Part shown: in pieces, positions 1-4,456 of the stretch
Position numbering within the stretch: the stretch's first letter is position 1
Layout of the letters: every line of letters begins with the position of its first letter
DNA from: Bacillota bacterium
Lineage (GTDB): Bacteria; Bacillota; Clostridia; Christensenellales; UMGS416
Reading direction: 5' to 3'
Assembly: GCA_023409755.1 (NCBI GenBank)
Contig: JAEYRA010000011.1
Coordinates: 1-9,453 of the forward strand
DNA length: 9,453 bases
The notes under the pieces: generated by a model
The model's database searches: none
What the model was told of the DNA's origin: nothing
What the model saw: only the letters and a program-made list of their open reading frames with translations
Position numbers and translations under genes: made by a program

Positions 1-44
1 ATAGGAACGAGGGTCTCTGACAGGGCTGTTCCCCGCGAATGGTG

Positions 45-53
45 TGATATAAT
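45..53 (+). promoter_or_regulatory. extended -10 promoter element
   Basis: TGATATAAT reads as an extended -10: TG at 45-46, one spacer base, and a perfect TATAAT at 48-53. The -35 is poor (the best candidate is near 26-31), which extended -10 promoters tolerate. Transcription would start near 60, only about 10 nt before the GTG at 71, leaving just enough room for the GGGAGGGG tract at 63-70. Confidence 0.6.
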
Positions 54-70
54 GGTAGAACTGGGAGGGG

Positions 71-316
71 GTGTCGAATCTGTTCCGCGTCGATGAAGTC
101 GCAGCGGGCTGGTTTCGTTTCACTCTCTCCAATGGGGTGGAGGAATTTTCTGCTTCCTGTTCCCGGTATGGTGAAGTCGATGTCGCTCAACAGCTGGTTT
201 TGCTGGCGCATCGACTGGTGACCGCTCAACCGGTCGCCGGGTTCCTCTGTCTCAATGGGGAAGCGGAAGCGTACCGCATGGGTACCCACCGGGAGGGGCT
301 CTTCTCCGCATCGTGA
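71..316 (+). CDS. unrecognised 81-aa ORF, probable N-terminal half of a frameshifted gene
   Basis: I do not recognise the family with certainty and assign no function. The ORF starts at GTG 71, the first start codon after an in-frame TAG at 56-58, with a GGAGG tract at 64-68 placed unusually close (2 nt). The product is soluble: alternating hydrophobic strands (GWFRFTL), then an amphipathic helix (AQQLVLLAHRLV), then a strand-like segment before the stop. The last residues, LFSAS, look like out-of-frame sequence. In the overlapping frame, ORF 313-552 can be extended upstream as ALLRIVIDRL, a natural beta strand. Adding one G to the GGGG run at 295-298 would join both ORFs into one protein of about 160 aa. 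The joined layout (strand-rich N-terminus, helix, further strands, C-terminal aromatic segment) reminds me of small uncharacterised bacterial proteins, possibly immunity-like. That resemblance is inference. The two ORFs otherwise overlap by GTGA, so genuine coupling is the alternative. Confidence 0.55.
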   Translation: MSNLFRVDEVAAGWFRFTLSNGVEEFSASCSRYGEVDVAQQLVLLAHRLVTAQPVAGFLCLNGEAEAYRMGTHREGLFSAS

Positions 317-552
317 TTGACCGGTTGACAGGGGATGGCTTTCGCTACATTGGTGCGACTTCCACAGCGCTGGCGGCCGCCAAAACCGAACGAACGGAGA
401 TGGTGATGGAGACGCAGGCCAGGCCATTTGCATGTGAGATTTGGAGGGAGTTCGCTAAGGTGGACGGTGACTGGTATGAAAAGGATTGGTTTCCGTTTCC
501 ACGGTTGACATTTGCTGCACTTGCTGATTATATGAAGGACAGAGAGTTGTAA
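313..552 (+). CDS. unrecognised 79-aa ORF, probable C-terminal half of the same frameshifted gene
   Basis: This ORF begins at GTG 313, overlapping the TGA of the previous ORF in a GTGA arrangement, and ends at TAA 550-552. No Shine-Dalgarno sequence sits just upstream, so independent initiation would depend on coupling to the upstream ORF. The frame stays open upstream of 313 (GCT CTT CTC CGC ATC at 298-312), which supports its being the distal part of one longer gene broken at the G-run 295-298. The product is soluble. It has a predicted strand (VIDRLTGDGFRYIG), an Ala/Glu-rich helix, and a C-terminal segment rich in aromatics and acidic residues (DGDWYEKDWFPFPRLTF). There are no membrane segments and no motif I can name. 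It could be a pseudogene fragment, a product of -1 frameshifting, or the result of a single-base sequencing error. Confidence 0.5.
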   Translation: MIDRLTGDGFRYIGATSTALAAAKTERTEMVMETQARPFACEIWREFAKVDGDWYEKDWFPFPRLTFAALADYMKDREL

Positions 553-608
553 CGGTTGGAATGGCATGACAGGAGTCAGGCGGCAGCTGGCAGCAACCGG
601 AGGGCACG

Positions 609-1106
609 ATGCGCGGCAATGACTACAAAACCATGGTCAACGATCTGCTGGTGGAGATCTTCTTCGACGTGCAGAAGCTGGAACAGAAGGCTATTGCCAG
701 CCTTACACCCACCCCGCTTACCATGAGCGAGATGCACATACTGGAGGCCGTGGGCAAATCCTCGGGCCTGCAGATGGGCGAGGTCGCCCGGCGGCTGCGT
801 ATCACCCTGCCCACGCTGACGGTGTCTGTCAACCGCCTGGTGGAGAAGGGCTTCCTGGACCGCAAACGCTCCCGGGAGGACCGCCGCCGGGTGGAAATTG
901 CCCTGACCGAGAACGGCCTGGCCGCCTACGAGGCCCATGAGCGGTTCCACAGCAATTTGGTGCAGTCCATGTTTGAGGAACTGGACCTGGAACATCGCCC
1001 GGCGCTGCTGGAAGGTCTCTCCCTGCTGGACCGCTTTTTCCGTGATTTGGCGCAGGATCAGGCCGGGCGAAAGGCTCTGCCCGGCGAGATGCCTTCCGAA
1101 CCCTGA
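609..1106 (+). CDS. MarR-family transcriptional regulator
   Basis: The 165-aa product is a winged-helix repressor of the MarR family, expected to bind palindromic DNA as a dimer and respond to a small ligand. GGAGGG at 599-604 lies 4 nt before ATG 609. Residues 8-35 form the first dimerisation helix (MVNDLLVEIFFDVQKLEQ). Residues 38-50 (LTMSEMHILEAVG) lead into the DNA-binding domain, the helix-turn-helix spans about 55-80 (MGEVARRLRITLPTLTVSVNRLVEKG), and the wing follows at 84-94 with the family-typical basic DRKRSREDRRR. C-terminal helices complete the dimer interface. The length is slightly above the usual 140-150 aa because of a polar tail. In Clostridia, proteins of this look are often found beside fatty-acid synthesis genes, but none is present here, so the regulon is unknown. 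The nearest candidate target is the small membrane protein gene just downstream. Confidence 0.9.
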   Translation: MRGNDYKTMVNDLLVEIFFDVQKLEQKAIASLTPTPLTMSEMHILEAVGKSSGLQMGEVARRLRITLPTLTVSVNRLVEKGFLDRKRSREDRRRVEIALTENGLAAYEAHERFHSNLVQSMFEELDLEHRPALLEGLSLLDRFFRDLAQDQAGRKALPGEMPSEP

Positions 1107-1119
1107 TTTGGAATCCATG

Positions 1120-1148
1120 GTCACAGTGGAGCCCCCCGCGCGTATGAT
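1120..1148 (+). promoter_or_regulatory. putative sigma-A promoter for the 58-aa membrane protein gene
   Basis: GTCACA (1120-1125, four of six matches to TTGACA) and TATGAT (1143-1148, five of six matches to TATAAT) are separated by 17 bp. Transcription would start near 1155, just upstream of the ribosome binding site at 1160-1166. The promoter lies in the 66-nt gap after the MarR stop codon, so the small gene could be expressed independently or be a target of that regulator. Confidence 0.4.
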
Positions 1149-1172
1149 AGTAGTAGGCGAGGGGGGATTGCT

Positions 1173-1349
1173 TTGTTCCGCAACATCAAACAGGCTTGCA
1201 TTCGGGCCTGCAACCCCTATAAGGGGTGGCTGGGGCTGACGTTCATCATTGTGGGTGTGGTGTTGCTCATGATCTTTGTGCCCGTGGGGCTGTGGCTGGC
1301 CGTGTTGGGGGCGGCGTTGGTGGTGCTGGGGTGCATCCTCCTGCGCTAG
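1173..1349 (+). CDS. 58-aa small membrane protein (two-helix hairpin), TTG start
   Basis: This short ORF is supported by an AGGGGGG ribosome binding site at 1160-1166, 6 nt before TTG 1173. The upstream in-frame codons contain no better start. The product has a short basic, cysteine-containing cytosolic N-terminus (residues 1-18, FRNIKQACIRACNPYKG with Cys9 and Cys13). It is followed by two hydrophobic helices at about 19-35 (WLGLTFIIVGVVLLMIF) and 38-57 (VGLWLAVLGAALVVLGCILL) joined by a tight VPVG turn. The Gly/Ala/Leu/Val-only hydrophobic composition and abrupt end at Arg58 are typical of a real membrane hairpin rather than chance translation. The function is unknown. It lies directly downstream of the MarR-family regulator and converges with rpmB. 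A role as a regulated stress or envelope peptide is speculation. Confidence 0.7.
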   Translation: MFRNIKQACIRACNPYKGWLGLTFIIVGVVLLMIFVPVGLWLAVLGAALVVLGCILLR

Positions 1350-1373
1350 TCGGGGCAAAGACAGTAAAATGGA

Positions 1374-1408
1374 CAACAAAACAGCGCCGGCCTGCTGGAC
1401 GGCGCTGT
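1374..1408 (-). terminator. Rho-independent terminator of rpmB
   Basis: On the minus strand, ACAGCGCC and GGCGCTGT (plus coordinates 1401-1408 and 1381-1388) form an 8-bp stem with a 12-nt loop, followed by TTTGTTGT. This lies 20 nt past the rpmB stop. The stem also forms in plus-strand RNA, but no T tract follows it there, so it would terminate the convergent small membrane gene poorly. Confidence 0.8.
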
Positions 1409-1427
1409 GATGAACTGCGTTCTTCGT

Positions 1428-1625
1428 TCAGACGCTCACGTTGCGCTGCACTTTGCCTGAGCGAATGCAACGGGTGCAGACGTACACGCGCTGGGGCGCG
1501 CCGTCCACGATGGCGCGGATACGCTGGATGTTGGGCTTCCAGGTGCGCTTCGTCGCGATGTGGGAGTGGCTGACGCTGTTGCCGTGAACGGACTTCTTAC
1601 CACAGATCTCACACTTATATGCCAT
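1428..1625 (-). CDS. rpmB: 50S ribosomal protein bL28
   Basis: The product (65 aa) is bL28, a component of the large ribosomal subunit near the E site. Its sequence MAYKCEICGKKSVHGNSVSH followed by TKRTWKPNIQ and VYVCTRCIRSGKV is diagnostic. Two CxxC pairs (Cys5/Cys8 and Cys50/Cys53) mark the zinc-binding form; many bacteria carry a cysteine-free paralogue, and the zinc form is commonly the default under zinc-replete conditions. The ATG at 1625 is chosen because AGGAGGT (1633-1639) lies exactly 7 nt upstream. A longer reading from GTG 1634 would start inside that ribosome binding site. The gene is monocistronic, with its own promoter and terminator, and is transcribed divergently from rplJL. 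Confidence 0.97.
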   Translation of the reverse strand: MAYKCEICGKKSVHGNSVSHSHIATKRTWKPNIQRIRAIVDGAPQRVYVCTRCIRSGKVQRNVSV

Positions 1626-1669
1626 GGGAAACACCTCCTTCGATGGAGCTTCATTGCAAAGCAGAAGCT

Positions 1670-1698
1670 ATTTTAACATTCCATGCGCCGCTTGGCAA
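1670..1698 (-). promoter_or_regulatory. sigma-A promoter of rpmB
   Basis: Read on the minus strand, TTGCCA (1693-1698, five of six to consensus) and TAAAAT (1670-1675, five of six) are separated by exactly 17 bp. The start site would be near 1663, giving a leader of about 38 nt before ATG 1625. Confidence 0.8.
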
Positions 1699-1768
1699 GG
1701 GGTTTCCCACCTCTTTGGCACAAAGTTTCGCGGGTCTTTGGCACTTAACGCGTTTTTGGCAGAGATGC

Positions 1769-1797
1769 TTGACAAGGCTCGTTGATTTCTGTATAAT
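1769..1797 (+). promoter_or_regulatory. perfect-consensus sigma-A promoter of rplJL
   Basis: TTGACA at 1769-1774 and TATAAT at 1792-1797 match the housekeeping consensus at all twelve positions with an ideal 17-bp spacer. Transcription should start near 1804 and produce the L10 leader. The strength fits a ribosomal protein operon that is then limited by attenuation and feedback. Confidence 0.95.
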
Positions 1798-1799
1798 TC

Positions 1800-1890
1800 A
1801 CCTGCTTGAAAGTGTTCAGCTACAGACAGCAGGTGCGGTACGCCGCTTAAACTCGCCTGCCGAGGTTGAGAGGCTTGGATATGCGCTCAT
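1800..1890 (+). promoter_or_regulatory. ribosomal protein L10 leader (rplJ leader, L10-binding RNA)
   Basis: The 5' leader of rplJL carries the conserved core of the Firmicute L10 leader: AGACAGCAGGTG (1824-1835), CTTAA, then CGCCTGCCGAGGT (1854-1866). GCAGGTG (1829-1835) pairs with CGCCTGC (1854-1860) to form the main stem, with a smaller CGG/CCG hairpin inside it (1836-1838 with 1843-1845). An alternative pairing of ACCTGCT (1800-1806) with AGCAGGT (1828-1834) is possible. In this leader class the L10(L12)4 complex binds the RNA and changes the folding of the downstream attenuator, so excess L10/L12 represses its own synthesis. Recognition rests on recalled sequence conservation and position before rplJ. 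Confidence 0.85.
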
Positions 1891-1924
1891 GCCCCTGTGC
1901 TGTAACCTTGCACGGGGGCTTTTT
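1891..1924 (+). terminator. attenuator terminator in the rplJ leader
   Basis: GCCCCTGTGC (1891-1900) and GCACGGGGGC (1910-1919) form a 10-bp stem with a 9-nt loop, followed by TTTTT. The hairpin lies 48 nt before rplJ and inside the transcript, so it is a regulatory attenuator rather than the end of a gene. AGGTT (1863-1867) can pair with AACCT (1904-1908) in the loop, a possible competing contact. Confidence 0.9.
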
Positions 1925-1972
1925 GTATGCCCCTGTCGGCACACCATCGACAGGAGGAGGTGAATCAAAACA

Positions 1973-2521
1973 ATGTCTGCAAATCGTGACGCCAAGGTGA
2001 TAGAGGTCGCCGAGATTAAGGACAGGCTGAGCCGCGCCAGCGGTGTGGTGCTGGTGGAATACGCCGGCATGAACGTGCTGGATGTGACCGACCTGCGCAA
2101 CCAGCTGCGCGGTGGCAACGTGGAGTACAAGGTGTTGAAAAACACCCTGGTCAACCGTGCCGCCAGTGAGCTGGAGATCGCCGGGCTCGATCCGTTCCTG
2201 AAGGGAACGACCGCGGTGGCCTTCGGGTATGATGACCCGACGACCCCGGCGAAGCTGCTGACCGACTACATCAAGAAGACGGAAGCCGCCCGCAAGCCCA
2301 ACCACCTGAAGCTCAAGTGCGGCCTGGTAGGTAAGTCGTTCCTCGACGCCAACCAGGTGCAGGAGCTCTCCGAGATCCCCAGCAAGGAAGTGCTGGTGGC
2401 CAAGTTGCTGGGCACGATGAACGCGCCCATCAGCAACTTCGTCGGTATCCTCAACGGCCCGGCCCGTGCGCTGGTCTGCGCGCTCAACGCCGTCAAGGAA
2501 CAGAAGGAACAGACCGCCTGA
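1973..2521 (+). CDS. rplJ: 50S ribosomal protein uL10
   Basis: uL10 (182 aa) anchors the L12 stalk to 23S rRNA and also acts as the autoregulator of its operon. The N-terminal rRNA-binding domain is recognisable from the family signatures GVVLVEYAGMNVLDVTDLRN and VEYKVLKNTLVNRA (residues about 22-63). The C-terminal part from about residue 135 (SKEVLVAKLLGTMNAPIS, then NGPARALVCALNAVKEQKEQ) forms the long helix that docks L12 dimers. It is slightly longer than the B. subtilis protein (166 aa). ATG 1973 is preceded by AGGAGGTGA at 1955-1963 with 9-nt spacing. The gene is the first in a two-gene operon with rplL 45 nt downstream. rplKA is not immediately upstream, so here rplJ heads its own transcript. 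Confidence 0.98.
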   Translation: MSANRDAKVIEVAEIKDRLSRASGVVLVEYAGMNVLDVTDLRNQLRGGNVEYKVLKNTLVNRAASELEIAGLDPFLKGTTAVAFGYDDPTTPAKLLTDYIKKTEAARKPNHLKLKCGLVGKSFLDANQVQELSEIPSKEVLVAKLLGTMNAPISNFVGILNGPARALVCALNAVKEQKEQTA

Positions 2522-2566
2522 ACCAAAACACACTACCACATACAATAAAAGAGAGGATTTGTCAAA

Positions 2567-2941
2567 ATGGATAGACAGCAGATTATCGAAGCCATCAAGG
2601 CGATGAACGTTCTCGAGCTTTCCCAGCTGGTCAAGGACCTGGAAGAGATCTTCGGCGTGAGCGCCGCCGCCCCCGTGGCCGTGGCCGCCGCCCCGGCTGC
2701 CGCCGCCGCCGCCCCCGCTGAGGAAGAGAAGACCGAGTTCGACGTCGTGCTGGAAGCCGCCGGCGCTGACAAGATCAAGGTCATCAAGGTTGTCCGCGAA
2801 ATCACCAGCCTGGGCCTGAAGGAAGCCAAGGATCTGGTTGACAACGCCCCCAACCCTGTCAAGACCGCTGTGCCGAAGGCCGAAGCCGAAGCCATCAAGG
2901 CCAAGCTCGACGAAGTTGGCGCCACCGTCAAGATTAAGTAA
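2567..2941 (+). CDS. rplL: 50S ribosomal protein bL12 (L7/L12)
   Basis: bL12 (124 aa) is the multicopy stalk protein that recruits and activates translational GTPases. The N-terminal dimerisation domain (residues 1-33, MDRQQIIEAIKAMNVLELSQ and on) is followed by a flexible Ala/Pro hinge (about 34-52) encoded by a monotonous GCC-rich stretch (2664-2718). The globular C-terminal domain (about 55-124) carries the conserved FDVVLEAAGADKIKVIKVVR, then GLKEAKDLVD and the terminal VGATVKIK. ATG 2567 is preceded by GAGAGGA at 2551-2557. A strong terminator follows 20 nt after the stop, so rpoB/rpoC are not co-transcribed from here, unlike the classical rplJL-rpoBC arrangement. Confidence 0.99.
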   Translation: MDRQQIIEAIKAMNVLELSQLVKDLEEIFGVSAAAPVAVAAAPAAAAAAPAEEEKTEFDVVLEAAGADKIKVIKVVREITSLGLKEAKDLVDNAPNPVKTAVPKAEAEAIKAKLDEVGATVKIK

Positions 2942-2960
2942 TCAATCGTACTTGATCGTC

Positions 2961-2989
2961 AAAGGCCGTCCCGATGGGACGGCCTTTTT
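2961..2989 (+). terminator. Rho-independent terminator of rplJL
   Basis: AAAGGCCGTCCC (2961-2972) and GGGACGGCCTTT (2976-2987) form a 12-bp perfect stem with a GAT loop, and the 3' arm runs into TTTTT (2985-2989). The 21-bp core 2964-2984 recurs identically at 4358-4378 inside repeat region B, where no T tract follows it. Confidence 0.95.
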
Positions 2990-3144
2990 GCGTGTCGACA
3001 AAGTCGACACGCTCGCCTTCGTCGCGTTCGTGCCGTTCCGGCACTGCTCGCCCAAGCGCCCCGGCCGCTGTGGCGACAGACGCGATTCAGACAGCTTGTT
3101 CTCGTGATGGCTTGGTCGGTCGCCGCACAGGTCGCCGACCGACC
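2990..3144 (+). repeat. mosaic palindromic intergenic repeat, region A
   Basis: Together with the adjacent terminator core (2964-2984), this non-coding stretch is a string of hairpins. GCGTGTCGAC (2990-2999) pairs with GTCGACACGC (3003-3012) around AAA. GTGCCG (3030-3035) pairs with CGGCAC (3039-3044) around TTC, followed by TGCTCGCCCAAGC (3045-3057). The self-complementary module CTGTGGCGACAG lies at 3068-3079. GGTCGGTCG (3114-3122) pairs with CGACCGACC (3136-3144). Three sequence modules plus the terminator core recur about 1.2 kb away in region B, some inverted. ORFs crossing this block on both strands have no ribosome binding site and only reflect the repeat. This looks like a REP/BIME-like or MITE-like family; that label is inference. 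Confidence 0.75.
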
Positions 3145-3227
3145 GTAAATTGCAGCTCTCATGCGGGTTTCCTAGGATTGCGCCTTTTGGCGGAATTTTC
3201 TCTTCTGCTCGCACTGACCCTTCCCTT

Positions 3228-3254
3228 CCTCCCGCCGAATGAATCGGCGGGAGG
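3228..3254 (+). other. strong isolated hairpin
   Basis: CCTCCCGCCGA (3228-3238) and TCGGCGGGAGG (3244-3254) form an 11-bp perfect stem with an ATGAA loop. On the plus strand it is followed by TTCATCTTCTTTT, a weak interrupted T tract, so it might act as a poor terminator. On the minus strand it would lie downstream of the 150-aa gene with no T tract. The flanks (3145-3227 and 3255-3317) show nothing I can name. Confidence 0.5.
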
Positions 3255-3317
3255 TTCATCTTCTTTTACCCGTTCCAGGGGCTTGTAGGGACGGAGATCA
3301 GTGGAATAGATAACCGG

Positions 3318-3770
3318 TTATAACGTTCTGTGATTTTTTGCATATTGGGCTTTTCGGTCTTGCTCGGCCCATATGGCATCTATGTCTTCGTCGGCTTGAT
3401 AGATCAAAGACATATCATAAAATGATTCGAACACAACCCGTTTGTCATCGATGAGGTATCGAGCAATCATCCAGAGGTGTCCACCACCAATATACCGCTG
3501 TTCAGTATTCTCGAGTTGTTCCGTTTTTGTTATGTCGCCATAATCGTTCGCTTTGAACCTGTCCAGCAGAGACAGAAGGCTTTGAGAGAACTCCGGGTTT
3601 GCTTCTATGCAACGTTCAATATCATCAGAAATGTACACATCAAGGAGCGTGAATAAGAACGCGCCTGCATAGCCATTCACTCTCTCGGGATGCGGGATTC
3701 CATAACCCTTGCTTGTGTACTCGTGAATTTTGTTAAAATCTGGTTGTTTGTCTTTGTAAAAGAGCCTCAT
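3318..3770 (-). CDS. unrecognised 150-aa protein, AT-rich, possibly acquired
   Basis: I cannot assign a family. The ORF starts at ATG 3770 with AGAGGGTGAG (3776-3785) upstream as a plausible ribosome binding site, and stops at TAA 3318. Its base composition and codon use are visibly more AT-rich than the ribosomal, Fpg-like and HD-GYP genes around it, which suggests horizontal acquisition. The product is soluble, acidic in its C-terminal half and without a signal peptide or membrane segments. Visible features are an N-terminal basic/aromatic segment (MRLFYKDKQPDFNKIHEYTS), a hydrophobic helix with NGYAGAFLFTLLDVY (residues 32-46), an internal DYGDI..TE..NTEQRYIGGG stretch (77-97), and WMIARYL with VVFESFYDM (100-120). 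Small orphan genes of this size and composition are often immunity or antitoxin proteins, and a decayed gene with its own terminator lies just upstream on the same strand. That role is speculation. Confidence 0.75.
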   Translation of the reverse strand: MRLFYKDKQPDFNKIHEYTSKGYGIPHPERVNGYAGAFLFTLLDVYISDDIERCIEANPEFSQSLLSLLDRFKANDYGDITKTEQLENTEQRYIGGGHLWMIARYLIDDKRVVFESFYDMSLIYQADEDIDAIWAEQDRKAQYAKNHRTL

Positions 3771-3797
3771 GAATTCTCACCCTCTGTCAGAACTCAT

Positions 3798-3825
3798 AAA
3801 GAAAAGGCCCATCGACCGATGAGCC
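3798..3825 (-). terminator. minus-strand Rho-independent terminator between the decayed region and the 150-aa gene
   Basis: Read on the minus strand, GGCTCATCG and CGATGGGCC (plus coordinates 3817-3825 and 3806-3814) form a 9-bp stem with one G-T pair and a very short loop, followed by TTTTCTTT. It sits a few nucleotides after a minus-strand TAA (3831-3833). It therefore looks like the original terminator of a gene whose body at 3834 and beyond is now degraded. Confidence 0.65.
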
Positions 3826-4166
3826 TGTATTACTTACCAACCCATCGTTCAAGCTTTCGCACCTTACCTTTCGGCAGGTTGCGGAAGGGTCATAGAGCTT
3901 GTCTCTCGCCTTCTCTTTATGGTGGTTTGATTATATCGCGGAACACATGGTTGCGCAAGGGTAAGTGGGTAGAAATCTCTACTCCTTTTGTCCTGAGCAA
4001 CGGGCTGGGCCATTCGCGTGAGTTTTACGAAAAATGTAAATCAAATACCAAAACTAAATCTGAGGAGGTGGCGCTTATAACCGGCGGGGGCTGTGCCCGA
4101 GGGCAGGTCACCCTCGGAAGAACACCATCGACACGAAACTGGAGTCTAAAGAATCGTCTGGCGTGA
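3826..4166. other. gene-less stretch with probable decayed coding sequence
   Basis: No intact gene can be supported here. On the minus strand a reading frame ends with PFRNLPKGKVRKLERWVGK before TAA 3831-3833, directly in front of a terminator. Further upstream the frame is broken by stops (two in about 60 nt). The neighbouring frame continues with a plausible peptide up to the break (tail LYDPS next to PFRNLPKG), consistent with a -1 frameshift near 3886-3890. On the plus strand a long open frame covers the same DNA but begins without a ribosome binding site inside the 150-aa gene. A strong GAGGAGGTG (4062-4070) is followed by no ATG, only the GTG at 4068 overlapping it and opening a 32-codon frame that ends at TGA 4164-4166. 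CCGAGGG (4097-4103) pairs with CCCTCGG (4111-4117). A structured RNA or a remnant of a mobile gene are both possible. Confidence 0.4.
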
Positions 4167-4180
4167 CGTGGGACTGAGAG

Positions 4181-4378
4181 TCGGCGACATGTGCGGCGAA
4201 TCGGACACACCGCATGCTTGTCCTACCGTCACGCCGTGGCTGGTCGCACGCTTCGCGTGCTGCTCGCCCAAGCATCCCGGAAGGCGCGTAAGGCGATACG
4301 AGAAATTGAGGACAATTGCTCTAAATCACGGCTGTCGCCACAGTGGCAGACGCGACAGGCCGTCCCGATGGGACGGCC
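4181..4378 (+). repeat. mosaic palindromic intergenic repeat, region B
   Basis: This region shares four modules with region A. 4181-4199 matches the reverse complement of 3120-3138 at 18 of 19 bases. GCACGC (4246-4251), TTC, GCGTGC (4255-4260), then TGCTCGCCCAAGC (4261-4273) match region A in direct orientation; the stem bases differ but pairing and the TTC loop are kept. CTGTCGCCACAG (4332-4343) matches 3068-3079 inverted. The 21-bp palindrome 4358-4378 is identical to the rplL terminator core. No T tract follows the last hairpin on either strand, so it is not a standard terminator for the minus-strand gene that ends at 4457. Confidence 0.75.
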
Positions 4379-4456
4379 ACTCTCTGTCATTGCAGCACTG
4401 TAAGATCACACTAAACGTGGGCGAAGGCAAGCCATCGTGGTGTGTTGGCAGGTACT

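Noticed and set aside
576..1379. 267-aa minus-strand open frame opposite the MarR gene
   Set aside because: It is Gln/His/Arg-rich antisense shadow with no domain, and the MarR frame on the plus strand has clear winged-helix motifs.
2664..2718. GCC-rich tandem-like stretch in rplL considered as a DNA repeat
   Set aside because: It encodes the normal Ala/Pro-rich flexible hinge of bL12.
2942..3259. 105-aa minus-strand open frame across repeat region A
   Set aside because: It has no ribosome binding site, runs through the rplL terminator and is fully explained by hairpin repeats. Its codons follow the palindromes.
3690..4166. 158-aa plus-strand open frame
   Set aside because: It starts inside the minus-strand 150-aa gene without a ribosome binding site, crosses a minus-strand terminator and shows no domain. 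It is kept only as an unexplained observation.
2990..4378. CRISPR array or complete insertion sequence
   Set aside because: The repeats are few, unevenly spaced and inverted relative to each other. There is no transposase ORF and no clean terminal inverted repeat pair with target duplication.
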